A stretch of 64,000 nucleotides of DNA from Eretmocerus hayati (Eukaryota; Arthropoda; Insecta; Hymenoptera; Aphelinidae): contig CM056742.1 of NCBI GenBank assembly GCA_029851415.1, forward strand, positions 146,883,121 to 146,947,120, read 5' to 3'. The translations under genes were made by a program, and so were the position numbers. The notes below the pieces were generated by a model. The model had not been told where the DNA came from. It ran no database searches and worked only from the letters and a program-made list of their open reading frames with translations. This document shows positions 45,676 through 57,603 of the stretch, piece by piece (position 1 is the first letter of the stretch; every line of letters starts with the position of its first letter).

Positions 45676-46792
45676 CCACTTATCCTGTAGAAAAGTATAA
45701 AGGGCTTACAGGTGCCATGTGAGGAATAACATGGTTAACTGTAAATATTCATTAGAAAGCAGAAGGAAACATTAGAGTACCAGATCATTTTTTTCAACAA
45801 TGAAAAGAATACACTCTCTCATATTAGGAGCAAAAGAAAATGAAATCATTCCATCGCAATCGCAGACTTATATCTTCGGTATGAATTCTACAATCGATCA
45901 ATAAATCGGATTGATCAGAAGCAAACCACACCGAGTCCACATTTCCGACCTCTCCGTGGCATGAAATAAATCATTTTGTATTCACGTTATCAAACTCTCA
46001 CATTTCAAGAGTTATTATTGGGATATGACATTCAAACACTAGGATTCTTGTCAGAATGAAGTAATTTCTCTTTGTAAATCCGTGACGGAGATACTGTGCA
46101 TACAGAATTATAGACTCACTTATCTTGCGATGCATCACTATTCGTCGTGCCACCGAACACATTAGAAATGCAATCCTTCAATTTCCTGAGTATACAGTCG
46201 TGTACACGCGAGGACATCCAAATATGCATTCAAAGACATCTACCTCCAATCTGCATATAAAAAAAAGAATAGAAGAACTGTCACGCGACTCAACACCAAA
46301 GGATCGATCCTTCACCAAATAGATTTTCCCAACGAGCTCAGATACATCACGAGAGCTATCTGCAAATAAGAAATGAAATGATAATAAATCTCAGCCTAGT
46401 CACGCAAAGAGAATGCTTTTTTGTCTTCATTTTCAGAGCAAGATTAGTCGGCTGTCTGAATCAGGAACTATACTTGGCCTATAGAGGTGTGCCACGAAGC
46501 ACGGAAGTTTTTCTCCAAGTAGTCACTTTTTATTCTGGTATTTTTGAGGCTTCCTATTGTGTGCAAGGCGTTGAATAGTGAGAAATATCTGAGAGCTAAC
46601 ACACATGAATTTTCTCTTTTTGAGTTTGAAAGAAATGTTCAAGTAATTTTTATTCTGTATTACAGCCAAAATGTAATCAAACAAATTGGAATCAGTTTTA
46701 AAATTAAAGAATTAAAATAGGATGAATAGTCTTGATTCAAAATTCAAAGTCCTGATTTGAATACATTGACTAAGAAGAAGGAAAAATATGGG
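45676..46792. other. No recognised gene
   Basis: ORFs of 65-66 codons only. Unique sequence. Confidence 0.5.
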
Positions 46793-47967
46793 CCATTTCG
46801 GAGCATTTCGACGAATGCCTACACCAGGGGGGTCTGGAAAATAACCATAAAGATTTTTTCCCATTAGTACTATATTAATATAGTACAAAAATTTTTTTTT
46901 GGATTCTTTCTAGACTATAAAAGGTCCTTTTTAGGCCCCTTTTTAGCCTACATATTTCCAGAATCATAACTCCGACTAGACTCAACATTTTTGGACGTAC
47001 CTACGCGCATTTTCTGCCTCGCGATTAGTACTTTTGAGAAAAAAATTGCCCATGGTCGATACTTGGGCCTAGCAACTTCTAGGAGCTATTTGCTGACAGC
47101 ACATTTTAGCGATTTTTGGGCTTGCTTCAAAGTGATGTAGCTCCCACTAGACATGTGATAATCGAATTTTACATGTGGTCATTTTGAAGGTCTTGAGAAA
47201 ACCTACAATTTGACTACTGGTAAAAGTCGATTACTGTACTTTCTATAGGACTTACAGTCGTTACAAGCTGAGCAAATTCGTAAAAATGCCAAACTTTGAG
47301 TTGAATTTAAAAAAAGTGGCTTTTCTTTATCTCAAACCTGTGCGAATATGTTTTTCGATACAAATACTACCAATCAGAACAAAAAACACATTCGCACAGG
47401 TTTGGGGCCGAATAAAAGAAATGTTTTTTTTTTTAATTGAGCTCAAAGTTTGGCATTTTTACGAATTTGCTCAGCTTGTAACGACTGTAAGTCCTATAGA
47501 AGGTACAGTAACCGATTTTCACCAGTGGTCAAATTGTAGGTTTTCTCAAGACCTTCAAAATGACTACTTGTAAAAGTCGATTATCACATGTCTAGTGGAA
47601 GCTACATCACTTTGAAGCAAGTCCAAATATCGCTAAAATGTGCTCTCAGCAAATAGCTCCTAGAAGTTGCTAGGCTCAAGTATCGACCTTGGACAATTCT
47701 TCTCTCAAAAGTACTAGTCTTAAGGAAGGAAATGCGCCTAAGTACGTCCAAAAATGTTGGGTCTAGTCGGAGTTATGATTTTCTGGAAATAGGCTAAAAA
47801 GGAGCCTGAAAAGGACCTTTTATAGACCCCAGGGCCCACGGGGGCCTTAGTAAAAGTAAAAAATAAATTTTTATGTACTATATTGATATAGTACTAACGG
47901 AAAAAAATTTTCATGGATTTTTTCCAGACCCCCTGGTGCAGGCATTCGTCGAAATGCTCCGAAATGG
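46793..47967. mobile_element. 1.17 kb near-complete palindrome (foldback)
   Basis: CCATTTCGGAGCATTTCGAC at the left is mirrored at 47948-47967. Subterminal TAGTACTATATTAATATAGT is itself palindromic and present in both arms. The centre, near 47380, pairs AAACCTGTGCGAATATG with its inverse around a 30-bp loop. No transposase; ORFs of 66-95 codons are mirror artefacts. Confidence 0.9.
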
Positions 47968-50097
47968 TTCATATACAAGTTCATCGGGCCTTTCTCTCTA
48001 TAAATTCATTGTTGCATCGATCCGAGTGAAAATGACCAAGTCGGGTGAGTGCTTAATCAGCCATATCACATGATAGATGGCTCAATTTCAAAGCAAGCTC
48101 CGGGATAATTTGTCATGACAATTTATATTTATTTGACCAATTTAATGTGAGAGATTAATGCGACAACGATAAATTGATGAAACAAATATACGTCGTATTT
48201 ATTAGCTCTACCTCATATCCAAACACGATACCGCAAGACTGTTAATTTTCAAACTATGCCATTAAGCAAGCTAAGAAAAATATTGTCCACAAATTATTTC
48301 GTGCCAAGTTGAATTGGGCTGAGAAAAATTGCACACATTAAGGGCAAAAAGACTCTATTTTATATGTTTTTTTTTGCACACTATACCTGCTATACATACG
48401 TATGCCGAGTACATAACTACACAAAAATAGACAAACGGATGAGAATATTTCATTTGCAGGAACAAGAAAAATCTGTGACACACGCGACATCAAATATACT
48501 CCAAACATCGTGTCACAAAAAAGCAAAAGCATGCTCCAGATTCAAATGCTCGTTGGGAAATCAACACTCTCCAATGGCTATATCCCTGTTTCTGTGTCAC
48601 ACAGTTCGACCACCGAGCAGCCACAATTCTAATACATGCGAGGTCTGATGAAGCGAGTACCATGACAAACGTATAATTGAAGTTTAGCCGAGGAGTAATT
48701 GCACTTTGAGCTTAATCCGGCAAAAACAGGCCAGACAAAGCTCGAGTCATCGCCGCCGTTACTATAGGTATACACATGACTGTAAAGCTCACGACGCATA
48801 AAACTCAATCCCAAATAATCTTTCCTTCTTTCTTTCTTTCTTTCTCACGAGGCACATGTAAATGAAAACTCGATAGTCGTCCTTCTCTATTCAAAGTTTT
48901 CGATGCGCTCTTTCTTATTCCGTTTCTCAAGCATTCAGCGTGGAATATATTTACCGACCCCAGAGATCCGATGCCGTTTCTGATGCTGCTAACCGTATAT
49001 ATTCATGCATCGGAACGTCGAACATTCAGATTTTTCACTCTGGCAGCAACTGGAGAGAGAGACTGAGAATACACACACACATACATTTTTTGAGGGCACT
49101 GAATTTTATTTGCAACGTCGTCTCTGTTGTGTGCCTTATTCTGATGATGTATTTCTCTTTGAAGGATTTAAGATTGAACGGATTGTTGAGGTCAAGGAGA
49201 TTTGAAGTTTGCAGTAGAATACCTCAGCATCTTGATGGGATATGTTGGTTACGGCTAGACGATCGAGGGCATTAGATTTCATCCGACAGAATTTTATCTG
49301 ATGAACGAAGAGAATTCATTAAATAATCAATGATAAGGTGGAAAATGGATATTTTGAAAGAGATGATTCCTAGATGAACTCGGATTTACAAAATTTTATG
49401 CTAACCGGACCTATGAAAGAAGATCATGGGGAGACTGGTCTTCTCAATGTTTAAAGATTTTTTTATCATAAAAATTTTTGCTGCCTTGACTCGTATGAAT
49501 TATCATCATCAATGTTGCCAATTTTTGCATATCATTCGAGTAGATGGTAATCAAAGTTTTTCTGCATAGCCACAGTAGAATTGAGTTGGCCAATCTGAAG
49601 GCAAAGACAAACGGCAGAATCATTCCCAATCCTACATTTTTCGAGAAATATTTTGAGGATAAAAGTCGTCACTCAAATCTCGTAAAATTTTTGCTTCTGG
49701 GGAGTTCTAATCTCAGTTTTTCACAACTTTTAGCAGAAAAAGTCACTGTAATATGTCTGAGAGGAAAATTTTTATACAAATATCCGCTTGAGAAGAAAAT
49801 TTATACCGTGCTCTGATCTCAAAGAAAATTGTCAATTCAAAATTACGTTGACCCAACGAGAAGTAGATAACTTTTCCAAGTATCGTTTCTATTTAGTACA
49901 CTTTAACTACCCCAACAAGCTTTGAAGCTTCACCAATGTACAAAAAAGCTTTGAAAAACTACTTGGAAGTAAATCTCGATGGCACAAATTGCAAGTATGC
50001 TCAGCTGCATCAAAAGCGTCGATCACCGGAAGAACGAAAAAAAAAACTATCACCACCTAACCGTTGAGTTGACGAAAAATATACTTATATAGATATT
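47968..50097. other. Non-coding; (TTTC)n microsatellite at 48825-48846
   Basis: TATAAA at about 48000 followed by ATGACCAAGTCGG|GTGAGTG (to 48050) could be a tiny first exon but stands alone. ORFs of 60-111 codons lack domains. Confidence 0.45.
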
Positions 50098-50256
50098 AGG
50101 CTGCCTTTCCATGGCACAAATATTTTGCCAGAATCAGACCGCGAGATTTGAAAAACCCTAACCTAACAATGAGTGCGAAAGAGATGGCACTACTTTGGTG
50201 TCTCTCTCTTACACATTGAGAGGGTACCCGCGCCATCTGCCATGGAAAGACAGCCT
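50098..50256. mobile_element. 159-bp MITE with AGGCTGCCTTTCCATGGCA ends
   Basis: The right end TGCCATGGAAAGACAGCCT is the inverse with one change. GCGCCATCTGCCATGG lies inside the right arm. Target duplication not clear. Confidence 0.75.
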
Positions 50257-50661
50257 TCGAGGTTGCAGGCGGTCCGTGTCGGAGGGGCAGAAGACGCAGC
50301 AAGTAAAGCGAGGAGTCGGCAAAGTTTGAGCTGTTTGCAGAAGAGTAGAGGAAGAGTACATATAGAGTCCCTCTTCTTTTGGGAAAAGAAAGCCGAATGT
50401 ACGACTCGGCAGCTTTTATCGAGTCTGCTCCCGCTCGCGGGTATTTTTAGTGCCCTCTCGCCCTCTGCCACATATATACTTCCCTCATCCATCCCACAGC
50501 CCTCCGGCACGCGACTTTACCTATATAAAAAGCCGATATGTACATTAAGGGATATTCACCTTATAGTAGGCGCACCCAGACGGTTCTTATCGTTTAGAGA
50601 TTGAGAGGATGAGTCGAGTGGGTACGTACGCGAATGAGCTATGGATTGCCTCGAGACGACG
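50257..50661. promoter_or_regulatory. GC-richer block with TATATAAAAA at 50522
   Basis: Higher GC than the surroundings and a consensus TATA box, but both strands are open over 100-140 codons with low-complexity, mutually mirrored ORFs. A promoter is possible; no product is assigned. Confidence 0.3.
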
Positions 50662-50717
50662 ATTAAAAAAGTCACTCACCCAACTTCAGCTTCAGTAGGG
50701 TGAATGACTTTTTTAAT
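50662..50717. repeat. 20-bp-arm hairpin
   Basis: ATTAAAAAAGTCACTCACCC and GGGTGAATGACTTTTTTAAT, one mismatch, 16-nt loop. Confidence 0.85.
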
Positions 50718-53700
50718 TCGTGTAACTTCACATTAACTTTTTTTGTAGTGTTGTAAAGAACTTGGGGAAATCGTACAAGTATAATATTTGTTGTCGAAAT
50801 CTTGGTTTAAATTAGTTTACACTCAAACTTGGATCGATTCAAGTCATAATAGCACTGTTCAAGTGAGATTCAATCTTATGGAATTTTGAGGCGATAATTA
50901 CCGTTTATTTTCTATTTTAATTTAATCGCAGTGTGTCAAAAAGTAGAGCAATAGGTGTGATATATAATTATTATAAGTATGCATAATTATATAGGGAACA
51001 GCAGAATAAGTAAGAGTGTAATTACTGAATAAATTGATTTTGCAGTAACGTCAAAGTGCTCAGATCATCTGTTGTGGAACATTCGATATAAAATGTGACA
51101 ACCAAGAATTTTTTTTTCGAATCCTTGTCAAACTTTCGGCGTTCATCGGTATTTGGACCATTTATAGAATCTCCTAGGGTCTCCTATGTGCGTTTGTGTA
51201 AGATTGGCGTTCACCTCCTCATGTGCAACGAATTTGAGTGAAATTATCTTTAGATGAATGCAGAAACTCGACAGCAGATTATCAAACCAAAATATTACGA
51301 ATTCTATCCTGGTCTTCATGAATGAGAGTCATCTACTTCAGAAGTCTGATGAATTTTTAAAGTTCTGCATAAGTTTTCAGACAATTTTTTCTTCAAAAAT
51401 CATACTCTTAAGATTCAATAATCATATCTTGGTATAATTTTCTTACATTCAAATTAACTGAAATGTGAAATGACTTGTTTATCCATGAAACTTCATCAAA
51501 CCATAAGGAATACCTGATTCAACCAGAACAAAAGAATATTGGACTGAGGCAAAGCAATCTATCCAAACCAGCTCTAATATTGAGACTCAAGAAAAACACA
51601 CGGAGCATAAGGCGCATCCGTCTAGGAGAATAAAATCCACCTCGGGCGCTATAAATTTGTTGACTTTTACTCTTCCTTCGAGGCAAAAGAAAAAAGTATA
51701 CGTGGTAAGAGAAATAGGCACGAGGGAGAATAAATCGCAGGAGGGTAGAATTCTACAGCCGCGATATCAAGTAGAAAAGGCCGGATTGGGTCGGCCAAAA
51801 TCGCGCGTTAGTATAACGGCAAACTATACTTGTAAAACTTGCAAAAGCCAGACTGCAGGGTGCTAGATTTGATAGTGAACATCTATACATATATAATAGA
51901 TACATTCAAGTGTATCTAGTGATGTACAAGTATACAGTTTCGAAGAGTAGGTAGGTATATAGTGTTGCGGCTGTGGCATCAGCGGTGAGCACAGCTTGGA
52001 TAGGTAAGCCTCGAAAGCTCAAAGCTCTCTCGGCGCGAGAAATTATGCAGTGAGGCTTGCAAACTTGCCGAAACATCTCAGAGGCAAGGCCCCGTATCTT
52101 GAGATGTTCTCTTGCGTTTGGCCACAAGACTGCCCAAAGACACCGTGCATCGTTGACTTTAACCTAACGCCATCGAGTTATCTGCGGTCCATTAGTTCTC
52201 GAGTAATAGTTTGAGCCATACGCCGCAATATATATCGACTTCTCGAATCTTGGAAATTAGTTTCCATTAGGACTGAAATTTTGGCACGGTAAGCCCTTGG
52301 AAGTTTTGACTCGCTATAAAGGATTACAAAATGAGACCAATAGGTTGATTTGATTCATTTTACTTTTGAATTCGGGAGATACACTTCATATTTATACTTC
52401 GACAAGTTTAAGGCGATGCTCATTTGCGAAAGCCCATGTTCGTTGAAGATAACAAACTTTGTAGGAATTATTGGATCGGCTCGAGTATCTAACATAGCCA
52501 ACTACTCTTCAAAGTTTGATACCGTGAAATCCAGTTTGTTAGCTTCAACTTGTAAGGATAGATGTATTATTACGTCTTTGCCAACAAAATTTCTGATCCA
52601 ACAACTTGATAACTCATTGATTCGTGAGAAATTTATGTGTCATGAAAATTGAAGTTTGGAGAGAAAATCAAACATCGATATGTTTGAGAATTTTCTGTGT
52701 AAACTTTTGAACATATAATGTATAGAGGGCTTCAACTATTTTATGATACAATTCGTGTTCTTTGGATTATGATCAAAAAGTGGAGTAAGCTGTTTTGGTG
52801 CTCTCAGCAAAATCGGATTTTGCCATCGCGTTTCATTATTCAATCAAAAGCACCGAGAGGCAAGCGAATCAAGTGCTTGAGAGAAACTCATCTAAATTTA
52901 ACCACGGCTCGAGTTCGAGCGAAGAAGGATAAATATTTTAGCAAGATTCAATTTTGGCTGATTCGAGTGAAATTTACAAGGCGGAGCGATAATAGATCGC
53001 TTACGAAGAAGCGGAGAATAAATTTGAACGGTTCGAGAGTGGATTTCGAATTTACTTTCATAAAATCTTTGGAAATGCCGGTATAACTTCGGATCTTTTT
53101 ATATTTGAAAATCTTGGATCTCGAGATGAAAGTTTTCTAGATCTTCTTCCTTTGGACATTTCTCAAAAAAATAATGATCGTGACTGGTATAATGTCAAAT
53201 CTCCTTGAAAATTCAACGAATTCCCTTTATAATTGACTGAATAAATGAATAATGGGATCGTGGACAAACCACATGGTCTGTGAGGGGTGGATTAAAAATA
53301 CCATATAAAACCAGATGAGATGGGTAGGTGGTCTGGCCAAAAGTCATATGGTCTGAGCGCACTGGATGACACGAACGAGCTTGTATAGATGAATCGAACA
53401 ATGTTAAATCATTAAACGGTTTTAGTATTCCATCCACAAAACTGTATCCATGATAAAACACATTCAATTTGAAACCAAAAATTCGAAAAAACTGCTAATT
53501 TAGTCTCAAAGGAGTATGCTCGGGAATATGAATCAATATTCACTAGGGGAAATGCTAATTGCGACCATTGGCCAATAAATTCACCAACCAAGGGACTTCT
53601 AACTTGACCCAAAGTGAACTAGCTGCTGTAAGTTGAGTAATTCTATTAATATTTTATCAAGACAGAGCCTGTATGAATAATATAATTCGGTGAGTGATCA

Positions 53701-53923
53701 CTTAATAACATCATTGTTTGCATCGACACATCTTTCAGGTGAAACCAAAGCAAATCAAGCAAGTCAACGTACGCATGAAATTTCACCGCCGGACGTTAAC
53801 CGCATTCATTTTACAACACTTTTTACGGGACACAGTCTTTACTCGAGACCCAAGCTGCGAATAAAAGTACGCTCCAAGGCGTTGTTGCTAATCGTTCATC
53901 TTAAGTCTTTCCCTTTCGTTGTT
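50718..53923. other. No recognised gene
   Basis: The longest ORFs are 52350-52652 (100 codons) and 52718-53086 (122 codons), both plus strand, close together, the second Lys/Arg-rich. Neither has a domain I recognise, and the region has no splice or promoter support. Confidence 0.45.
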
Positions 53924-53955
53924 ACTATACTATACTATACTATACTATACTATAC
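53924..53955. repeat. (CTATA)n microsatellite
   Basis: Six tandem ACTAT-type pentamers. Confidence 0.95.
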
Positions 53956-54452
53956 ATGTACATATTCAAAGACGTAATTCCATGCTGGTGGCAATATAGC
54001 AAGGAATGAGATCGCGTTCGCGAAAGTCATAATTTTCGCGCCACTGAAACGCGGAAATTGACGGCCAAGAGATATCTAACTCTGGGCGCAGAAAGCGTCG
54101 TCGTGCCTGCAGACGACGAGAGATATTGCGTGAGTCAATTGTGCGCAACGATCAAGATAAATCGTTCTGAGAGAACTTTGTGACTCTATATTTTTTATTG
54201 AACCTGGAAGCCTCCCTAGTTCCTTGTGAAAAATAATGTAAGTAGTAATAATAGAATTTCAAAGTAAAACTTTCAGCCTCGCTTTCAGCCTTTGAATCTC
54301 GCAAAACTTTTCGAATATTTATTTGAGTAAAATCCATATCCTGATGGTGTAGTTTGACCATCACGTGGTGTAACTACGACATGCACACGTGTGAATTGTG
54401 ATAGATGGAATTCGAAAAAGTATGGAAGAAGACGAGAGACGCGCGAATAGTA

Positions 54453-54573
54453 CATTACGCGTCGAGTGCTGGAAACATTTTTTTCTTCGGGAAACCAAGC
54501 TGGACGTGGGCGATGGCACCGTCCAGCTTGGTTTTCCCGAAGGAAAAATGTTTCCGCACGAGACGCGTATGCA
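54453..54573. repeat. 121-nt hairpin with a near-perfect 36-bp stem
   Basis: 54471-54506 and 54520-54555 pair with very few differences around a 13-nt loop; the stem extends outward imperfectly (ACGCGTCGAGTGC with GCACGAGACGCGT). The form and size are compatible with a miRNA-like precursor or a tiny foldback element. Confidence 0.85.
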
Positions 54574-54729
54574 GTTTCTACGTATGGACGTATAAAGAAG
54601 TTTATCAATTACCTTGCGGATCACGCCAGACCCGCGCGTGAAATACCTTAGAACCTGCGGCGACGAAACGAGCGCGCCGACGAGCTTCAAGTAATGGTGA
54701 CATTGGCCCGATAGGAAACTATAACATCA

Positions 54730-55070
54730 ACTTACAAGGAGAGGTCCAACCTTGCGGAACACGGATCTTGATGAAACTCTGGGAATCACCATGTTTTGGT
54801 GAGAAATGAAGGTATCTTCTATAGGGTTTAATCCGGTGGGCTTTCTACCCTGGGATACAGCTATGGAGATTAGGATTGTTAGTATATCTATATATACGAC
54901 TTTTCAAAATGGACCGATATTCCCAATGCTAATCTCCATAGCTGTATCTGAAAGTAGGAGGCCTATGGGATTAAACCCTTGGAGATACCTTCATTTTCTA
55001 CCAAAACATAATGATTCCCAAAGTTTCATCAAGATCCGTGATCAGCAATATTGGACCTCCCCTTATTAAT
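54730..55070. mobile_element. 341-bp hairpin family, copy C
   Basis: Ends ACTTACAAGGAGAGG and CCTCCCCTTATTAAT. The arms resemble copy B (GGAACACGGATCTTGATGAA) and pair with each other, centre GACCGATATTCCCAATGCTA. Confidence 0.88.
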
Positions 55071-55201
55071 TACCTTCTGTCTTAATTGGGAGCGAAAAAA
55101 GGAACTGCGGATGGGTCGCGCCATGCACACACATGGATATGAGTGATTCCGCCGAAGGTGGGATTCCCCGTGTTCCGAATTCCCCCAAATTTCCAAGGCT
55201 T

Positions 55202-56079
55202 CTCTCTTAACTTCTCCGAGTGAGATTTTTCACTCGGATTCCGAGTGAAAGTCCATCTCACTCGGTAAAGAGTCAGATATCAAAAAAATCAAAAATTTCA
55301 CTCGGAAGTTCGAGTGAAATTTCACTCGGATGCAAGAGTGAGACGCTCAAATCAAATTTTAGGTTATGTTTTGCCACTCGTTTGTTACTGATGGATCAAT
55401 GCGTAGCTTACAAAGAGGAAAATAGAGGATTTCCTGCAATATTCGTTGAAAAACTGAGCTAAGAAATGTCAATATCCTTTCCCATAAGTTTCATAAATGC
55501 ATGTACAGCCCAATATTATATCATATTACGTATAAATTAATCAACCCGATTAATATAGAAGCAATGCCCTGTTACCGGGAAAATATAGGTTTCACTCTTG
55601 TTTTCACCATCATAGTTTTCATATTTTCATTTCCACTTACGACACGTATAAAGTTACACGGTGCATCATTTACATAACAGGGTGCTATGGAGCTCAGGTG
55701 TCAACAGCAGCAGTAGCCCAGTGGAGAAGCAGTCCGACTTACAATCATGACATCCGAGTTCTAATCCCCGCACTTCCCAAATTGCAAAAATGTCGATGTG
55801 ACCATGACGCTACGGGCGGAATTGATTTTTTTCTTTTTTTCCAACCTTCGGATGATTAATAATAATTTATTAATTTCATAGCCCGCAACGTATTGATTAA
55901 ACGAAAATATTCAGTTTCGGCTAAAAACATTTGGATTCACTCGGATTCCCCGAGTGAAAAATCTCACTCTTTTTTCTGAGTGAAACTCACTCGGTACCGA
56001 GTTGCCACGATTTCACTCCGAACTCCGAGTCAGAACTCACTCTTTCCGAGTGAGATTTCACTCGGAAAAGTTAAGAGAG
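55202..56079. mobile_element. 878-bp element with CACTCGG-repeat inverted ends
   Basis: CTCTCTTAACTTCTCCGAGT is mirrored at the right by ACTCGGAAAAGTTAAGAGAG. Both ends, about 150 bp each, are filled with CACTCGGA/TCCGAGTG in both orientations. The middle is unrelated and contains a tRNA-like box pair. Superfamily not identifiable. Confidence 0.85.
55714..55767 (+). ncRNA. tRNA-like Pol III A and B boxes (SINE or tRNA relic)
   Basis: TAGCCCAGTGG (55714-55724) fits the A box and GAGTTCTAATCC fits the B box about 34 nt later. A complete tRNA fold with acceptor stem is not evident, so a tRNA-derived SINE fragment is more likely than a gene. Confidence 0.4.
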
Positions 56080-56625
56080 TTAGAATGCGCATGATAATAG
56101 CAATTTTCCGAGATGTATTCTATAGGTGTACAACTACTATGCTGATAGTTTTTAAGACGATCTTAACGTCCTTGTATTCTGTACAGCTTCATGCATAAAG
56201 GGTCAAAATGTCAATTCCGGGTCCTGTAGTAAGCCCAAACTTCGACTTTTAAATTCACAACAGAGTCAAAAACTCCTATATGTAGCTATGCACTTCAATT
56301 TGTGATATTTCAAACAACATAATCCACCACTTACTTGGGTGACGAGATTGAATACTCAGCTCGAGCACGGCTATTATCCGACATTTTGAAGACGGTTTTG
56401 TACCAAAGCTGGTTGCACCACATAGAGTAGCAAAGTCCCTAGTCGTCTCTGGAGCCTCTTAGATCAATGAGATTGACATCCAGATACCCAAATACACATG
56501 GCCCATGACCGACATTAGCGAAAGACTCGAATCCGCAACGGAGCGCCACCATATGTATACGTGTTTTCAAAATGGCGTACAGAATTTCCTGTCCTTTCCG
56601 TCCCCATGTTGTGCATGCCCGAGTG
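56080..56625. other. No recognisable feature
   Basis: Unique sequence between two transposon-like repeats. Confidence 0.6.
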
Positions 56626-57603
56626 CATATCGACGCCTCTTACGAAGATAAACACATCCGCTAACGCCCACGAAGAAAAACACGGTGGCCGAATATTAGC
56701 ATTTGCTTTGTTATGGCCACGAAGATTAACACTTACTGTTTACGCCACGAAGATCAACACTTACGCCTCAGCGCCACGAAGATCATCTCTTACTGCTTGA
56801 GGCCACGAAGAGTAACACATACTCCTCAAACTGCACGAAGATTGACACATTCGCGCATTTTTTTCTCGAAGGGTCGAAGACTATGAGTATTCCGTCTTAA
56901 GGCCACGAAAAGTAACACATTCTCCTTAGCGGCATGAAAATTAGCACATTCGTAGACTCCATTCTTGAAGGGACGGAGATTATAAGTACTTCGTCTTAAG
57001 CCGACGAAAAGTAACACATTCTTCTTAGCGGAACGAAGGCTAACACAATCACTTACCGTTCATCGTCACGTCAAAGAGAATGTGTTGTTTTTCATTCCAT
57101 CGAGAAGAATGTGTTAGTCTTCGTGGCGTAGAGGAAAATGTGTTACTTTTCGTGGGCTTAAGACGAAATACTTATTGTCTCCGTCCCTCCATGAATGAAG
57201 TCTACCGATGCATTAATTTTTGTGCCGCTAAAGAGAATGTGTTTTTTTTCGTGGCCCTAAGACGAAATACATGGTCTCCGTCCCTTTGAACAAGAACGTG
57301 TGCAAGTGTGTTATAGTCTTCATACCGTTCAAGAGGAAGTGCTAGTTCCATGGGCCGTTGAGCAGTAAGTGTTAGTCTTCGTGGCCCTAAGGAGTTAGTT
57401 TTAGTCTTCGTGCCCCTAAGGAGTAAGTGTTAGTCTTCGTGGACTTAACGAGAATGCGTTAATCTTCGCGTCCCTAAGGAGTAAGTGTTAGTTTTCGCGG
57501 ACCTAAGGAGAATCCGTTAATCTTCGTGTTCACAACGAATAAACATTAATCTTCGTCAGTCACAAGAAAAGAGGTGTTTATCTTCGTAAGAGGCGTCGAT
57601 ATG
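56626..57603. mobile_element. Foldback element built from ~30-bp modules
   Basis: CATATCGACGCCTCTTACGA at the left is mirrored at 57584-57603. Each ~480-bp arm is a tandem array of modules close to CACGAAGATTAACACTTACT plus CYTTARGGC, inverted in the second arm; the centre is near 57050-57075. This is the modular-arm design of Drosophila FB elements. A related module appears at 8490-8610. ORFs of 63-79 codons are repeat shadows. Confidence 0.88.

Noticed and set aside
50173..50604. 143-codon ORF in a GC-richer block
   Set aside because: Starts inside a MITE arm, overlaps a 106-codon antisense ORF, and contains no recognisable domain.
52350..53086. Two adjacent ORFs (100 and 122 codons) as exons of one gene
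   Set aside because: No shared frame, no convincing donor/acceptor between them and no homology I recognise.
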